NCBI GenBank assembly: GCA_002305755.1
Contig: DBQV01000069.1
Span: forward strand, 1 to 40,619
Source of the DNA: Christensenella sp. UBA1385
GTDB taxonomy: Bacteria; Bacillota; Clostridia; Christensenellales; Aristaeellaceae
Length of the DNA stretch: 40,619 nt
Direction of reading: 5' to 3'
In this document: positions 1-7,417 of the stretch, one piece after another
Numbering within the stretch: the stretch's first letter is position 1
Layout of the letters: each line of letters begins with the position of its first letter
The notes under the pieces: generated by a model
The model's input: only the letters and a program-made list of their open reading frames with translations
Databases searched by the model: none
What the model was told of the DNA's origin: nothing
Position numbers and translations under genes: made by a program

Positions 1-633
1 CATGTGTTCTGCCAGGTTCGGCGGATGCACTTGCCGCCCCAACCTCCCGGCCGGGCAGGAACTGTAAGCGTTGGCCAAGGATCTGCTGCATATTGCAAAC
101 CTCGGAGAAACGGAGATATGGACGGCAGCGGTACCTCGATTGGAACAAGAAATGGAATGGCTTTTTACAGGAAAAGACCTATGACGAGCGTGGCCGCTGG
201 ATCTGCACCCATGAGCATTTGCACCGGGCCAGAAGCGGGCTTGACAAGCTGCTGTCACAAAACACCTTATTTACCTGCCTTGAGGATCCTGCTTACCCGT
301 CCACTGATAACCGCATAGAAGGCGGCATAAACGCACAGTTGCGAGCCGTGCTTCTTCACCATCGCGGTATGCCGCTGATGCACCGAATCAAGGCAGTGTT
401 CTGGTGGTGTTATCTGCACTGCCCCGACCGTTTGCAGACGGATGATCTTCGCAGGATCATGCCCACAGACAAACAAACAGCCGCCATCTGCCAGAAGATG
501 ACGGCACAGGCGAAGTCTTTTGAAGAATTGCCCGGTTGGGGCGACGCTATTGTTTGGTCTGAACTGCATCGATCGACCTTGTTCTCCTCCCCATGGAACT
601 GACCCGCCAGACACACTTTTTGTCCTATAACCC
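1..633 (+). pseudogene. IS256-family (IS1249-like) transposase remnant, frameshifted
   Basis: This is the 3' part of a transposase of the IS1249 group. The longest intact stretch (93-602) contains the recognisable end of the catalytic region: NRIEGGINAQLRAVLLHHRG followed by a KAVFWWCYLHC segment. Upstream homology jumps between frames. FCQVRR is read in frame 1 near position 7. RPNLPAGQEL, an in-frame TAA at 68-70, then ALAKDLLHIANLGE are read in frame 2 to about 150. KWNGFLQEKTYDERGRW is read in frame 3 from about 155. At least two frameshifts plus a stop therefore make it dead. The beginning lies outside the window. Homology with a second fragment at 39326-39503 runs on to about 633, past the stop codon at 600-602, so the element's terminal sequence probably extends that far. 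The family call rests on remembered motifs and is fairly secure; the exact IS name is not known. Confidence 0.8.
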
Positions 634-666
634 AGAATTTCTTGCTGTCATGGATCGCATAATTAC

Positions 667-921
667 TTGGTCAGAATGGGTGAGCATGGCATTCAACAGA
701 GCATGAGCCGAAAAGGCAACTGCCTCGACAACGCTGTAATGGAAAACTTCTTCGGCCTGCTGAAAAGTGAGCTGCTCTATCTGCAAGAATTTGATCCTAT
801 AGAGCACTTCAAAGCCGAGTTGATTGCGTATCTTGATTACTACAACAACCGCCGTATCAAGGCAAAACTGAAGGGCTTGTCTCCTGCTCTTCACAGAAAA
901 CAAGCCCTTTATGCCGCTTAA
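667..921 (+). pseudogene. IS3-family transposase OrfB, C-terminal fragment
   Basis: The fragment encodes the last ~80 residues of an IS3-family (IS150-like) OrfB integrase. The hallmark SMSRKGNCLDNAVMENFFG is followed by LLKSELLYLQ and the YYNNRRIKAKLKGLSP tail typical of the rve_3 domain end. Homology starts only near GEHGIQQ (about 674). The N-terminal HTH and the two catalytic Asp residues are missing, so it cannot transpose. It abuts the IS1249-like remnant; the short stretch 634-666 matches neither element clearly. The stop codon at 919-921 is followed closely by a recognisable IS right end, so the 3' boundary is intact while the 5' side has been lost by insertion or deletion. Confidence 0.88.
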
Positions 922-930
922 TTTAATTCC

Positions 931-955
931 TGTCTAACTTTTGGGGGTCACTTCA
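931..955 (+). repeat. Right terminal inverted repeat of the IS3-family element
   Basis: Read on the minus strand this is TGAAGTGACCCCCAAAAGTT continuing into AGACA. TGACCCCCAAAAGTTAGAC is a familiar end of many IS3-family elements. It lies 10 bases after the OrfB stop, as expected. The matching left end is not in the window. The following bases 956-1140 hold no convincing gene; a 23-codon open frame at 956-1027 has no ribosome binding site of note. Confidence 0.75.
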
Positions 956-1140
956 ATGACTGATAAGAACAAGTTTCGGGGCAAAGAACGGGAATCTCTT
1001 CGCAATACTGCCGAAAAACTGGCATAATAACGAAAGCGACTCATGGTTGGGCTTGAATGGGTGTGTTCATCAGTGGGCCCTTAATGCCTGAAGCACTTTC
1101 GTGACATAAGCGATAGCTCAGCCTACCATATCTCCCGGTC

Positions 1141-1169
1141 TTGCCAAAACCCGCCTTTTCCTGTATATT
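1141..1169 (+). promoter_or_regulatory. Probable vegetative promoter of the PfkB kinase gene
   Basis: TTGCCA (1141-1146) and TATATT (1164-1169) are separated by exactly 17 bases. They lie 30 bases upstream of the GTG start at 1199, which has the ribosome binding site GGAGGGG at about 1187-1193. No operator-like palindrome is evident. Confidence 0.65.
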
Positions 1170-1198
1170 TTGCTTATTGAATATATGGAGGGGCCGAC

Positions 1199-2116
1199 GT
1201 GATCACAGCCCTGTGTCTTAACCCGAGCCTGGACAGAACGCTGTCTGTGAGGGGTTTTCGCCCCGGAGAAACCAACCGCGTGGAAGACGAGCGCACCGCG
1301 CCCGGCGGCAAGGGCGTCAACGTGGCTCGCCTGCTGGCCTGCCTTGGGGCTGAGGCGCAGGCCCTGCTCTTTCTGCCCGAAGACGGCAGGGCGGCGATGG
1401 AAGGCGCGCTTCGGGAGGCGGGCTGCGGTCTGCTTGGTGTGCCTCTGCCCGGCAGCCTGCGGGTGAACCTGAAGGTGCTGGACACGGTGAACGCCCGGGT
1501 GACGGAGCTGAACGCCCCCGGCCTCGCGCCCTCTAAGGAGGCGATGGAGGCCATGGAGCGCCTCGCCGTTTCGGCGGCGCGGGGCAGCCGCTGGCTTTGC
1601 CTGTGCGGCAGCCTGCCGCCCGGCTGCCCCGAGGATTACTACGCGCGCCTGATGCGGGCGGTGAGGGCGGAGGCGCCCGGCTGCCGTGTTGCTGTGGACG
1701 TGTCCGGCCCCGCGCTTGAGGCCGCGCTGCGCGAGGGGCCCGACCTGATCAAACCCAATATCGAGGAGCTTTCGGACCTCTCCTCAAGGCCGCTTGCCAA
1801 CCTTCAGGAGGCACTCGCGGCCGCGGGGGCGCTGCCGGGCCGGGGCGCGGGGGCGATCCTGCTGTCTCTGGGCGGGGAGGGGGCCGCGCTGCTGACGGAG
1901 GGACTGCGCCTGTTCGTGCCCGCGCTGCGCCTGGAGGTGGCCAGCACCGTGGGGGCGGGCGACGCCATGCTGGCGGGCTACATCGCCGGCACAGAGCAGG
2001 GCCTTGCGCCCGTGGAGGCCTTCCGGCTGTCGGCCGCCTGCGCCGCCGCGCGCGTGGCCGGCGATGAAAAAGAGTGGCGGGACTTCCTTGCGCGCGTAGA
2101 AGTTCGGCCACTTTAG
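1199..2116 (+). CDS. PfkB-family sugar-phosphate kinase (1-phosphofructokinase / tagatose-6-phosphate kinase type)
   Basis: The 305-residue product is a ribokinase/PfkB-fold kinase of the FruK/LacC branch, which phosphorylates fructose-1-phosphate or tagatose-6-phosphate in the cytoplasm. It begins with the MITALCLNPSLDRT strand typical of this branch. It has the substrate-loop motif GGKGVNVARLLACLG (about residues 36-50) and the catalytic/anion-hole motif GAGDAMLAG with the base Asp at residue 255. Length is normal for the family. The start is GTG, chosen because a strong GGAGGGG lies 5 bases upstream and the N-terminal beta strand begins right there. No PTS or sugar-transport gene is adjacent, so the substrate cannot be settled; the neighbours are IS debris upstream and the hydrogenase operon downstream. 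Codon use is very GC-rich, like the rest of the flanks. Confidence 0.85.
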   Translation: MITALCLNPSLDRTLSVRGFRPGETNRVEDERTAPGGKGVNVARLLACLGAEAQALLFLPEDGRAAMEGALREAGCGLLGVPLPGSLRVNLKVLDTVNARVTELNAPGLAPSKEAMEAMERLAVSAARGSRWLCLCGSLPPGCPEDYYARLMRAVRAEAPGCRVAVDVSGPALEAALREGPDLIKPNIEELSDLSSRPLANLQEALAAAGALPGRGAGAILLSLGGEGAALLTEGLRLFVPALRLEVASTVGAGDAMLAGYIAGTEQGLAPVEAFRLSAACAAARVAGDEKEWRDFLARVEVRPL

Positions 2117-2275
2117 GCCGATATATTCGTGATTGTGTTAGAGGGAGAACAAAATCGCACGGAATCGATCGTTTGAGTTGAATCTCAAAAACAGGCAAAA
2201 TGGGGAAAATACGAGAAAAATAGCTGGAAAGTTGCCGAAATATCGCCGGGGATTGAAAGGATTTTTAGAAATATA

Positions 2276-2342
2276 GTGCAAAAAGTGACGCTCTATGGTA
2301 CAATCGCGGGCAGTGGGTCGTGTTATTTAATTGCCGACCCGC
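2276..2342 (+). promoter_or_regulatory. Possible promoter and leader hairpin of the hydrogenase operon
   Basis: The 246-base gap between the PfkB gene and the hydrogenase operon is AT-richer than its surroundings. A good -10 box TACAAT lies at 2299-2304, but the -35 candidate GTGCAA (2276-2281, 17-base spacer) matches only half the consensus. An 8-bp stem with one wobble pair (GTGGGTCG at 2313-2320 with CGACCCGC at 2335-2342) sits in the presumed leader just upstream of the GGAGG at 2351-2355. No known riboswitch is recognised. Confidence 0.4.
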
Positions 2343-2362
2343 AGATCTGAGGAGGAATGTGT

Positions 2363-2833
2363 ATGTGCGACTGCCAGAACGCTTATGCCGAGCTTGACGC
2401 GATCATACTCAGGCACAAGGATGAACCGGGCGGGCTGATGCCCGTCATGCAGGAGGCGCAGAATGCCTACGGCGCGCTGACCATGGACATACAGCAGCGC
2501 ATTGCCGACGGCATGGGCACTACGCTGAGCGAGGTCTACGGCGTGGCCACCTTCTACGCGCAGTTTGCCCTTGAAAAGAAGGGCAAGCACGTGATCAGCG
2601 TGTGCATGGGAACGGCCTGCTACGTCAAGGGCGCGCAGGCGGTGCTGGATAAGCTGGCCGAGTATCTGGAGATCCCGGTAGGCAGCACCACGAGCGATGG
2701 GCAGTTCACCCTGCAGGCCACCCGCTGCCTGGGCGCCTGCGGCCTGGCCCCGGTGATGACGGTGAACGACGAGGTGTTCGGCCGCGTCACGCCCGATCAG
2801 GTAGCCGGCATCCTTGACAAGTTCCAGGATTGA
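2363..2833 (+). CDS. NADH-dependent [FeFe] hydrogenase, NuoE/HydC-like [2Fe-2S] subunit
   Basis: This 156-residue protein is the NuoE-like thioredoxin-fold ferredoxin subunit of a multimeric [FeFe] hydrogenase. It passes electrons between the NADH/FMN subunit and HydA. All four cluster ligands are present: C81 and C86 in CMGTACYVKGA, C122 and C126 in RCLGACGLAP. The N-terminal helical part, with the conserved YGVATFYAQF, is also typical. The ATG at 2363 is preferred over the in-frame ATG at 2357 because GGAGG at 2351-2355 is 7 bases away from 2363 but only 1 from 2357. It is the first gene of a five-gene operon and its stop overlaps the next start (ATGA). Function is inferred from family and from the NuoF-like and HydA genes downstream. 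Confidence 0.93.
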   Translation: MCDCQNAYAELDAIILRHKDEPGGLMPVMQEAQNAYGALTMDIQQRIADGMGTTLSEVYGVATFYAQFALEKKGKHVISVCMGTACYVKGAQAVLDKLAEYLEIPVGSTTSDGQFTLQATRCLGACGLAPVMTVNDEVFGRVTPDQVAGILDKFQD

Positions 2834-3390
2834 TGCGCGACTGGTCGTTGCATCTGCTGGATCTGGCGGAGAACAGCCTGCGGGCGGGGGCCGGGCTGGT
2901 GAGCCTGGGCGTGAGTCTGGAAGAGGACGGCAGGCTGATCATCACCCTTTCGGATGACGGCTGCGGCATGGGGCCGGAGCTGCTGCGCGCCGTCACCTCG
3001 CCCTTTGCCACCACCCGTTCCACCCGCAAGGTGGGCATGGGGCTGGCGCTGGCGGGGCAGAACGCGGAGCGCGCTGGCGGCGGCCTGCATGTGAGCAGCG
3101 CCCCCGGCCGGGGCACGACGGTGGAGATCGAGGCCGACACCCGCAACATCGACTGCCTGCCCCTGGGCGACCTGGCCCAGACCTTTTTCAGCCTGATCTG
3201 CCTGAACCCGCTGCGCCCCGATTTTGAGTGGCGGCTGCGTTCGCCCCGCGGGGAGGAGCACTTTGACACCAGGGAGATCCGGCAGGCGCTTGGGGAGGGC
3301 ATCTCCCTGGGCGAGCCCGAGGTGAGGGAGTATATCTGCAGCCTGCTCACAGAGCAGTGCGAGACTGTATTCGGAGGGATAATGCAATGA
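2833..3390 (+). CDS. Small GHKL-family ATPase of the hydrogenase operon
   Basis: This 185-residue protein is a stand-alone histidine-kinase-type ATP-binding domain. The N box is in LLDLAENSLRAGA (about residues 8-20). The G1 box is DDGCGMG, followed by an STRKVGMGLAL lid and a GRGTTVEIE G2-like strand. There is no dimerisation/phosphoacceptor helix and no sensor domain, so it is not an ordinary histidine kinase. Genes like this sit between nuoE-like and nuoF-like genes in many clostridial hydrogenase operons; their biochemical role is not established as far as I know. The start ATG overlaps the preceding stop by one base (TGATG), indicating translational coupling. The last ~90 residues lack a recognised motif. 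Confidence 0.85.
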   Translation: MRDWSLHLLDLAENSLRAGAGLVSLGVSLEEDGRLIITLSDDGCGMGPELLRAVTSPFATTRSTRKVGMGLALAGQNAERAGGGLHVSSAPGRGTTVEIEADTRNIDCLPLGDLAQTFFSLICLNPLRPDFEWRLRSPRGEEHFDTREIRQALGEGISLGEPEVREYICSLLTEQCETVFGGIMQ

Positions 3391-3767
3391 AATCGCTCAG
3401 TGAGCTGGAAGCCATCCGCCAGAAAACGCTGGAAAGGATCGCCCTGCGCAAGGAAGACCGCGACGACGGCGTGCGCATCGTGATCGGCATGGCCACCTGC
3501 GGCATCGCCGCGGGCGCGCGCCCCGTGATGGCCGCCTTCATGGATGAGATCGACAGGCGGCACCTGCGCAACGTGACCGTGACCCAGACCGGCTGCATCG
3601 GCATGTGCCGCCTGGAGCCCATGGTGGATGTCATTGCCGCTGACGGCAGCAAGGTGACCTACGTGAAGGTGAACCCGGAAAAGGCCCGCATGATCGTGGC
3701 CGACCACATCGTCAACGGGCATCCGGTCACGGAATACACCATCGGCAACTACGCCGATCAGGCCTGA
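3387..3767 (+). CDS. (2Fe-2S) ferredoxin-like small subunit of the hydrogenase operon
   Basis: The 126-residue product has a thioredoxin-like [2Fe-2S] ferredoxin fold, like the C-terminal half of NuoE and the N-terminus of the NuoF-like subunit. Visible cysteines are C38 in MATCGIAAGAR and C70/C74 in TGCIGMCRLEP. Aligned with the NuoE-like protein two genes upstream, the first of the four usual ligands is an Ile, so a conventional four-Cys site is incomplete. A short helical stretch (residues 1-28, rich in charged residues) precedes the fold. The start has GGAGGGA 7 bases upstream and overlaps the previous gene by 4 bases (ATGA). It is presumably an electron-transfer or structural partner of the hydrogenase; the missing ligand is discussed as a finding. 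Confidence 0.85.
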   Translation: MKSLSELEAIRQKTLERIALRKEDRDDGVRIVIGMATCGIAAGARPVMAAFMDEIDRRHLRNVTVTQTGCIGMCRLEPMVDVIAADGSKVTYVKVNPEKARMIVADHIVNGHPVTEYTIGNYADQA

Positions 3768-3783
3768 GGGAGGGAAAGGGAAC

Positions 3784-5577
3784 ATGGAGTATTATCGTTC
3801 TCACGTACTGGTCTGCGGCGGCACTGGCTGCACCTCGTCCGGCAGCGCCACGCTGCTGAAACTGCTGGATGAGAAGCTGGCAGAGTACGGGCTGGAAAAA
3901 GAGGTCAAGCCCATCCGCACCGGCTGCTTCGGCCTGTGCGAGGCCGGGCCCGTGGTCATCGTCTATCCCGAGGGCACCTTCTATTCCCGCGTGACCCCGC
4001 GCGATATAGACGAGATCGTCAGCGAGCACCTGCTCAAGGGCCGTGTGGTCAAGCGGCTCCTTCACCATGCCAAGCAGGCCGAGACCGCGGTGGACCTTTC
4101 TCTGGACGAAATGCCCTTCTATAAGCACCAGACGCGCGTCGCGCTGCGCAACTGCGGCGTGATCTCGCCGGAGAACATCGATGAATACCTGGCCTTCGAC
4201 GGCTACAAGGCGCTGGAAAAGTGCCTGCTGCACATGACGCCGCAGGAGGTGACGGCCACCGTCATTGCCTCCGGCCTGCGCGGGCGCGGAGGCGGCGGCT
4301 TCCCCACCGGTATCAAGTGGCAGCTGGCCTCCAAGAGCGAATCCCCCGTCAAATACATCATCTGCAACGCCGATGAGGGCGACCCCGGCGCCTTCATGGA
4401 CCGCTCGGTGCTGGAGGGCGACCCGCACTCCGTGCTGGAGGCCATGACCATCGCGGGCTATGCCATCGGCGCGCACGAGGGCTATATCTATGTGCGCGCG
4501 GAGTACCCCATCGCCGTCAAGCGCCTGGAGATCGCCATCGAGCAGGCCAAGGGCTACGGCCTGCTGGGAGAAAATATACTGGAAAGCGGCTTCAGCTTTG
4601 ACATCCACATCCGCCTGGGCGCGGGCGCCTTCGTCTGCGGCGAGGAAACGGCGCTGATGGTATCCATCGAGGGCAGGCGCGGCGAACCTCATCCCAAGCC
4701 TCCCTTCCCGGCCGTGAAGGGTCTGTTCGATATGCCCAGCAACATCAACAACGTGGAGACGCTGGCCAACATCCCGCCCATCATCAACAAGGGCCCGGAG
4801 TGGTTCCGCAGCATGGGCACGGAAAAATCGCCCGGCACCAAGGTGTTCGCGCTGGGCGGCAAGATCAACAACACGGGCCTGGTGGAGGTGCCCATGGGCA
4901 CTCCGCTGCGCACCGTGATCTATGACATCGGCGGCGGCATCCCCGGCGGCAAGCAGTTCAAGGCCGTGCAGACGGGCGGCCCCTCCGGCGGCTGCATCCC
5001 GGCGGAGCTGCTGGACGTGCCCATCGAGTACGATTCGCTGACCGCCATCGGCTCCATGATGGGCTCGGGCGGCATGATCGTTATGGATGAGGACAACTGC
5101 ATGGTGGACATCGCCCGCTTCTTCCTTGATTTTACGGTGGATGAGAGCTGCGGCAAGTGCACCCCCTGCCGCATCGGCACCAAGCGCATGCTGGAGATAC
5201 TGGACCGTATCGTCTCCGGCAAGGGCGAGGAGGGCGATATCGAGAAGCTGGAAAAGCTGGCCGAGACCATCAAGGCCACCGCGCTTTGCGGCCTGGGCCA
5301 GACGGCGCCCAACCCCGTGCTGTCCACGCTGCGCTTCTTCCGCCATGAGTATGAGGCCCATATCCGCGATAAGAAGTGCCCCGCGCACCACTGCCGCGCG
5401 CTGCTGGAGTATGTGATCGGCCCGGATTGCCGCGGCTGCACCGCCTGCATGAAGGCCTGCCCGGTGGGCGCCATCACGGGCGAACCCAAGGTGGTTCACC
5501 ACATCAACCCCGACAAGTGCATCCGCTGCGGCGCGTGCCAGACCAAGTGCCGCTTCGGCGCCATCAGCAGGCAGTGA
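3784..5577 (+). CDS. NADH-dependent [FeFe] hydrogenase, NuoF/HydB-like flavoprotein subunit
   Basis: This 597-residue subunit binds FMN, NAD(H) and several iron-sulfur clusters; it is where NADH is oxidised or formed. An N-terminal [2Fe-2S] domain has C11, C16, C48 and C52. The NuoF core has the NADH loop GLRGRGGGGFPTG (about residue 165) and the FMN-site NADEGDPGAFMDR (about 194). The N3-type [4Fe-4S] motif CGKCTPCRIG is near residue 456. Two C-terminal ferredoxin [4Fe-4S] motifs follow, CRGCTACMKACPVGA and CIRCGACQTKCRFGA (about 548-595). This domain order is that of HydB in bifurcating or NAD-dependent [FeFe] hydrogenases. The start ATG follows GAGGGAAAGGGA. The gap to hydA is 12 bases. 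Whether the enzyme is electron-bifurcating cannot be told from sequence by eye. Confidence 0.95.
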   Translation: MEYYRSHVLVCGGTGCTSSGSATLLKLLDEKLAEYGLEKEVKPIRTGCFGLCEAGPVVIVYPEGTFYSRVTPRDIDEIVSEHLLKGRVVKRLLHHAKQAETAVDLSLDEMPFYKHQTRVALRNCGVISPENIDEYLAFDGYKALEKCLLHMTPQEVTATVIASGLRGRGGGGFPTGIKWQLASKSESPVKYIICNADEGDPGAFMDRSVLEGDPHSVLEAMTIAGYAIGAHEGYIYVRAEYPIAVKRLEIAIEQAKGYGLLGENILESGFSFDIHIRLGAGAFVCGEETALMVSIEGRRGEPHPKPPFPAVKGLFDMPSNINNVETLANIPPIINKGPEWFRSMGTEKSPGTKVFALGGKINNTGLVEVPMGTPLRTVIYDIGGGIPGGKQFKAVQTGGPSGGCIPAELLDVPIEYDSLTAIGSMMGSGGMIVMDEDNCMVDIARFFLDFTVDESCGKCTPCRIGTKRMLEILDRIVSGKGEEGDIEKLEKLAETIKATALCGLGQTAPNPVLSTLRFFRHEYEAHIRDKKCPAHHCRALLEYVIGPDCRGCTACMKACPVGAITGEPKVVHHINPDKCIRCGACQTKCRFGAISRQ

Positions 5578-5589
5578 GGAGGATAGGCC

Positions 5590-7344
5590 ATGAGTGATAT
5601 TACGCTGACCATCGACAACGTCAGGGTGACGGTGCCTCAGGGCACGACCGTGCTGGAAGCCGCCCGCAAGGCGCATATTCACATCCCCACCCTCTGTTTT
5701 CTGAAGGATCTCAATGAGATCGGCGCCTGCCGCGTCTGCGTGGTGGACGCGGGCGGCCGCACGCTGCAGCCCTCCTGCGTGCTGGAGGCGGCCGACAACA
5801 TGGTGGTGAAGACCAACACCGCCAAGGTGCGCGAGGCCCGCAGGGTGCTGGTGGAACTGATCCTCTCCAACCATGACAAGCGCTGCCTCTCCTGCGTGCG
5901 CAGCCGTAACTGCGAGCTGCAGAAGCTCTCGCTGGAGCTGGGCATCGCCGAGGAAAATGAGTTTGCCGGCCTGCGCAACGAGTACCAGGTGGATGACCTT
6001 TCGCCCTCCATCGTGCGCGACAACAACAAGTGCATCCTCTGCCGCCGCTGCGTCTCCGCCTGCCAGAACCAGCAGGCCGTGGGCGTGATCGGCCCGGTGA
6101 ACCGCGGCTTTGCCACCTCGGTGGAGTCCGCCTGGAAGCTGCCGCTGGCCGCCACCGCCTGCATCGCCTGCGGCCAGTGTATCGCGGCCTGCCCCGTAGG
6201 CGCGCTGCGCGAGAAGGAGGAGCGGCCCTTGGTATGGCAGCTGCTCAATAACCCCGACAAGCACGTGGTGGTGCAGACCGCGCCCGCCGTGCGGGCCGCC
6301 CTGGGCGAGGAGTTCGGCCTGCCCATGGGCACCAACGTGACCGGCAAGCTGGTGGCCGCGCTGCGCCGCCTGGGCTTTGACCGCGTGTTCGATACCGACT
6401 TCGGCGCGGACCTCACCATCATGGAGGAGTCCGGCGAGCTGATCCAGCGCATGCAGACGGGCGGCGTGCTGCCCATGATCACCTCCTGCTCGCCCGGCTG
6501 GGTGAGCTTCTGCGAGACCTACTACCCCGAGTTCATCCCCAACCTGTCCACCTGCAAATCGCCCCACGAGATGACGGGCGCGATGGTGAAGAGCTACTAC
6601 GCCAAGGCCAAGCGCATCAAGCCCGAGCGCATCGCCGTGGTCTCCGTCATGCCCTGCACGGCCAAGAAGTACGAGGCCGACCGGCCGGAGCTGAGCAACG
6701 GCGCGTATGCGGACGTGGACGCGGTTATCACCACGCGTGAACTGGCCCGCATGATCAAGGAGGCCGGCATCGACTTCTGCAGCCTGCCGGATGAAGCCTT
6801 TGACGACATGATGGGCGAAAGCACCGGCGCGGCCACCATCTTCGGCGCCACCGGCGGCGTGATGGAGGCGGCCCTGCGCACCGCCTATGAGACCTTGACG
6901 GGCGAAGAGCTGGCCAAGCTCGACTTTGAGGCCGTGCGCGGCGTGGCGGGCGTCAAGGAGGCCAGCATCGACATTGGCGGCACCACGGTCAACGTGGCAG
7001 TGGCCAGCGGCACCGCCAACGCGGCGAAGCTGCTGGACCGCGTGAAGGCGGGCGAAAAGAGCTACCACTTCATCGAGATCATGGGCTGCCCCGGCGGCTG
7101 CGTGAACGGCGGCGGCCAGCCCATCGTGCCCGCCCCCCTGCGCATGGAGATGGACCCGCGCGTCGAGCGCGCCAAGGCACTTTACAGCGCGGACGCGAAC
7201 GCCCCACTGCGCAAGAGCCACCAGAACCCCGAGGTGCTCAAGGCCTACCGTGATTTCCTGGGCGAAAAGGGCGGCCACCGCGCCCACACCCTGCTGCACA
7301 CCAGCTATCAGGCCCGGCCCAAATACAAAACGGTGCAGGGCTGA
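5590..7344 (+). CDS. hydA: [FeFe] hydrogenase catalytic subunit HydA
   Basis: The 584-residue product is the H2-producing or H2-oxidising subunit. In order it has a [2Fe-2S] plant-type domain (C36, C47, C50, C63), a His-ligated [4Fe-4S] site (H95, C99, C102, C108) and two ferredoxin clusters (C148-C158, C191-C201). The H-cluster domain then has L1 TSCSPGW (C300), L2 VMPCTAKKYEADR (C356) and L3 EIMGCPGGCVNGGG (C500, C504). The small-subunit-like tail SHQNPEVLKAY is at the C terminus. The conserved FGATGGVMEAALR loop is intact. The L1 motif has Ser where the textbook TSCCP has a second Cys (see findings). The ribosome binding site GAGGAGG is well placed. It is the last gene of its operon and ends shortly before a strong bidirectional terminator. 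Confidence 0.96.
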   Translation: MSDITLTIDNVRVTVPQGTTVLEAARKAHIHIPTLCFLKDLNEIGACRVCVVDAGGRTLQPSCVLEAADNMVVKTNTAKVREARRVLVELILSNHDKRCLSCVRSRNCELQKLSLELGIAEENEFAGLRNEYQVDDLSPSIVRDNNKCILCRRCVSACQNQQAVGVIGPVNRGFATSVESAWKLPLAATACIACGQCIAACPVGALREKEERPLVWQLLNNPDKHVVVQTAPAVRAALGEEFGLPMGTNVTGKLVAALRRLGFDRVFDTDFGADLTIMEESGELIQRMQTGGVLPMITSCSPGWVSFCETYYPEFIPNLSTCKSPHEMTGAMVKSYYAKAKRIKPERIAVVSVMPCTAKKYEADRPELSNGAYADVDAVITTRELARMIKEAGIDFCSLPDEAFDDMMGESTGAATIFGATGGVMEAALRTAYETLTGEELAKLDFEAVRGVAGVKEASIDIGGTTVNVAVASGTANAAKLLDRVKAGEKSYHFIEIMGCPGGCVNGGGQPIVPAPLRMEMDPRVERAKALYSADANAPLRKSHQNPEVLKAYRDFLGEKGGHRAHTLLHTSYQARPKYKTVQG

Positions 7345-7370
7345 GGCTGAAACGACATACAAAAAACAGA

Positions 7371-7400
7371 CAGGCGGAAGGCTGCGGCCTTCCGCCTGTT
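7371..7400 (+). terminator. Bidirectional terminator between hydA and the convergent hydrogenase-like gene
   Basis: A perfect 12-bp stem (7371-7382 with 7387-7398, loop TGCG) lies 26 bases after hydA. On the minus strand it is followed by a T-rich run (complement of AAAAAACAGA at 7361-7370), so it also serves the convergent gene ending at 7418. The plus-strand T tract is short. Confidence 0.8.
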
Positions 7401-7417
7401 TGCTGACGACTGTGTAT

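Noticed and set aside
956..1027. 23-codon frame starting inside the IS end
   Set aside because: Too short, no ribosome site, no similarity that I recognise.
3727..7362. A 1211-codon open frame on the minus strand, antisense to the hydrogenase genes
   Set aside because: It is a mirror of strong GC3 bias in nuoF-like and hydA; its translation is repetitive Gly/Ala/His/Arg-rich with no domain, while the plus strand has perfect family motifs.
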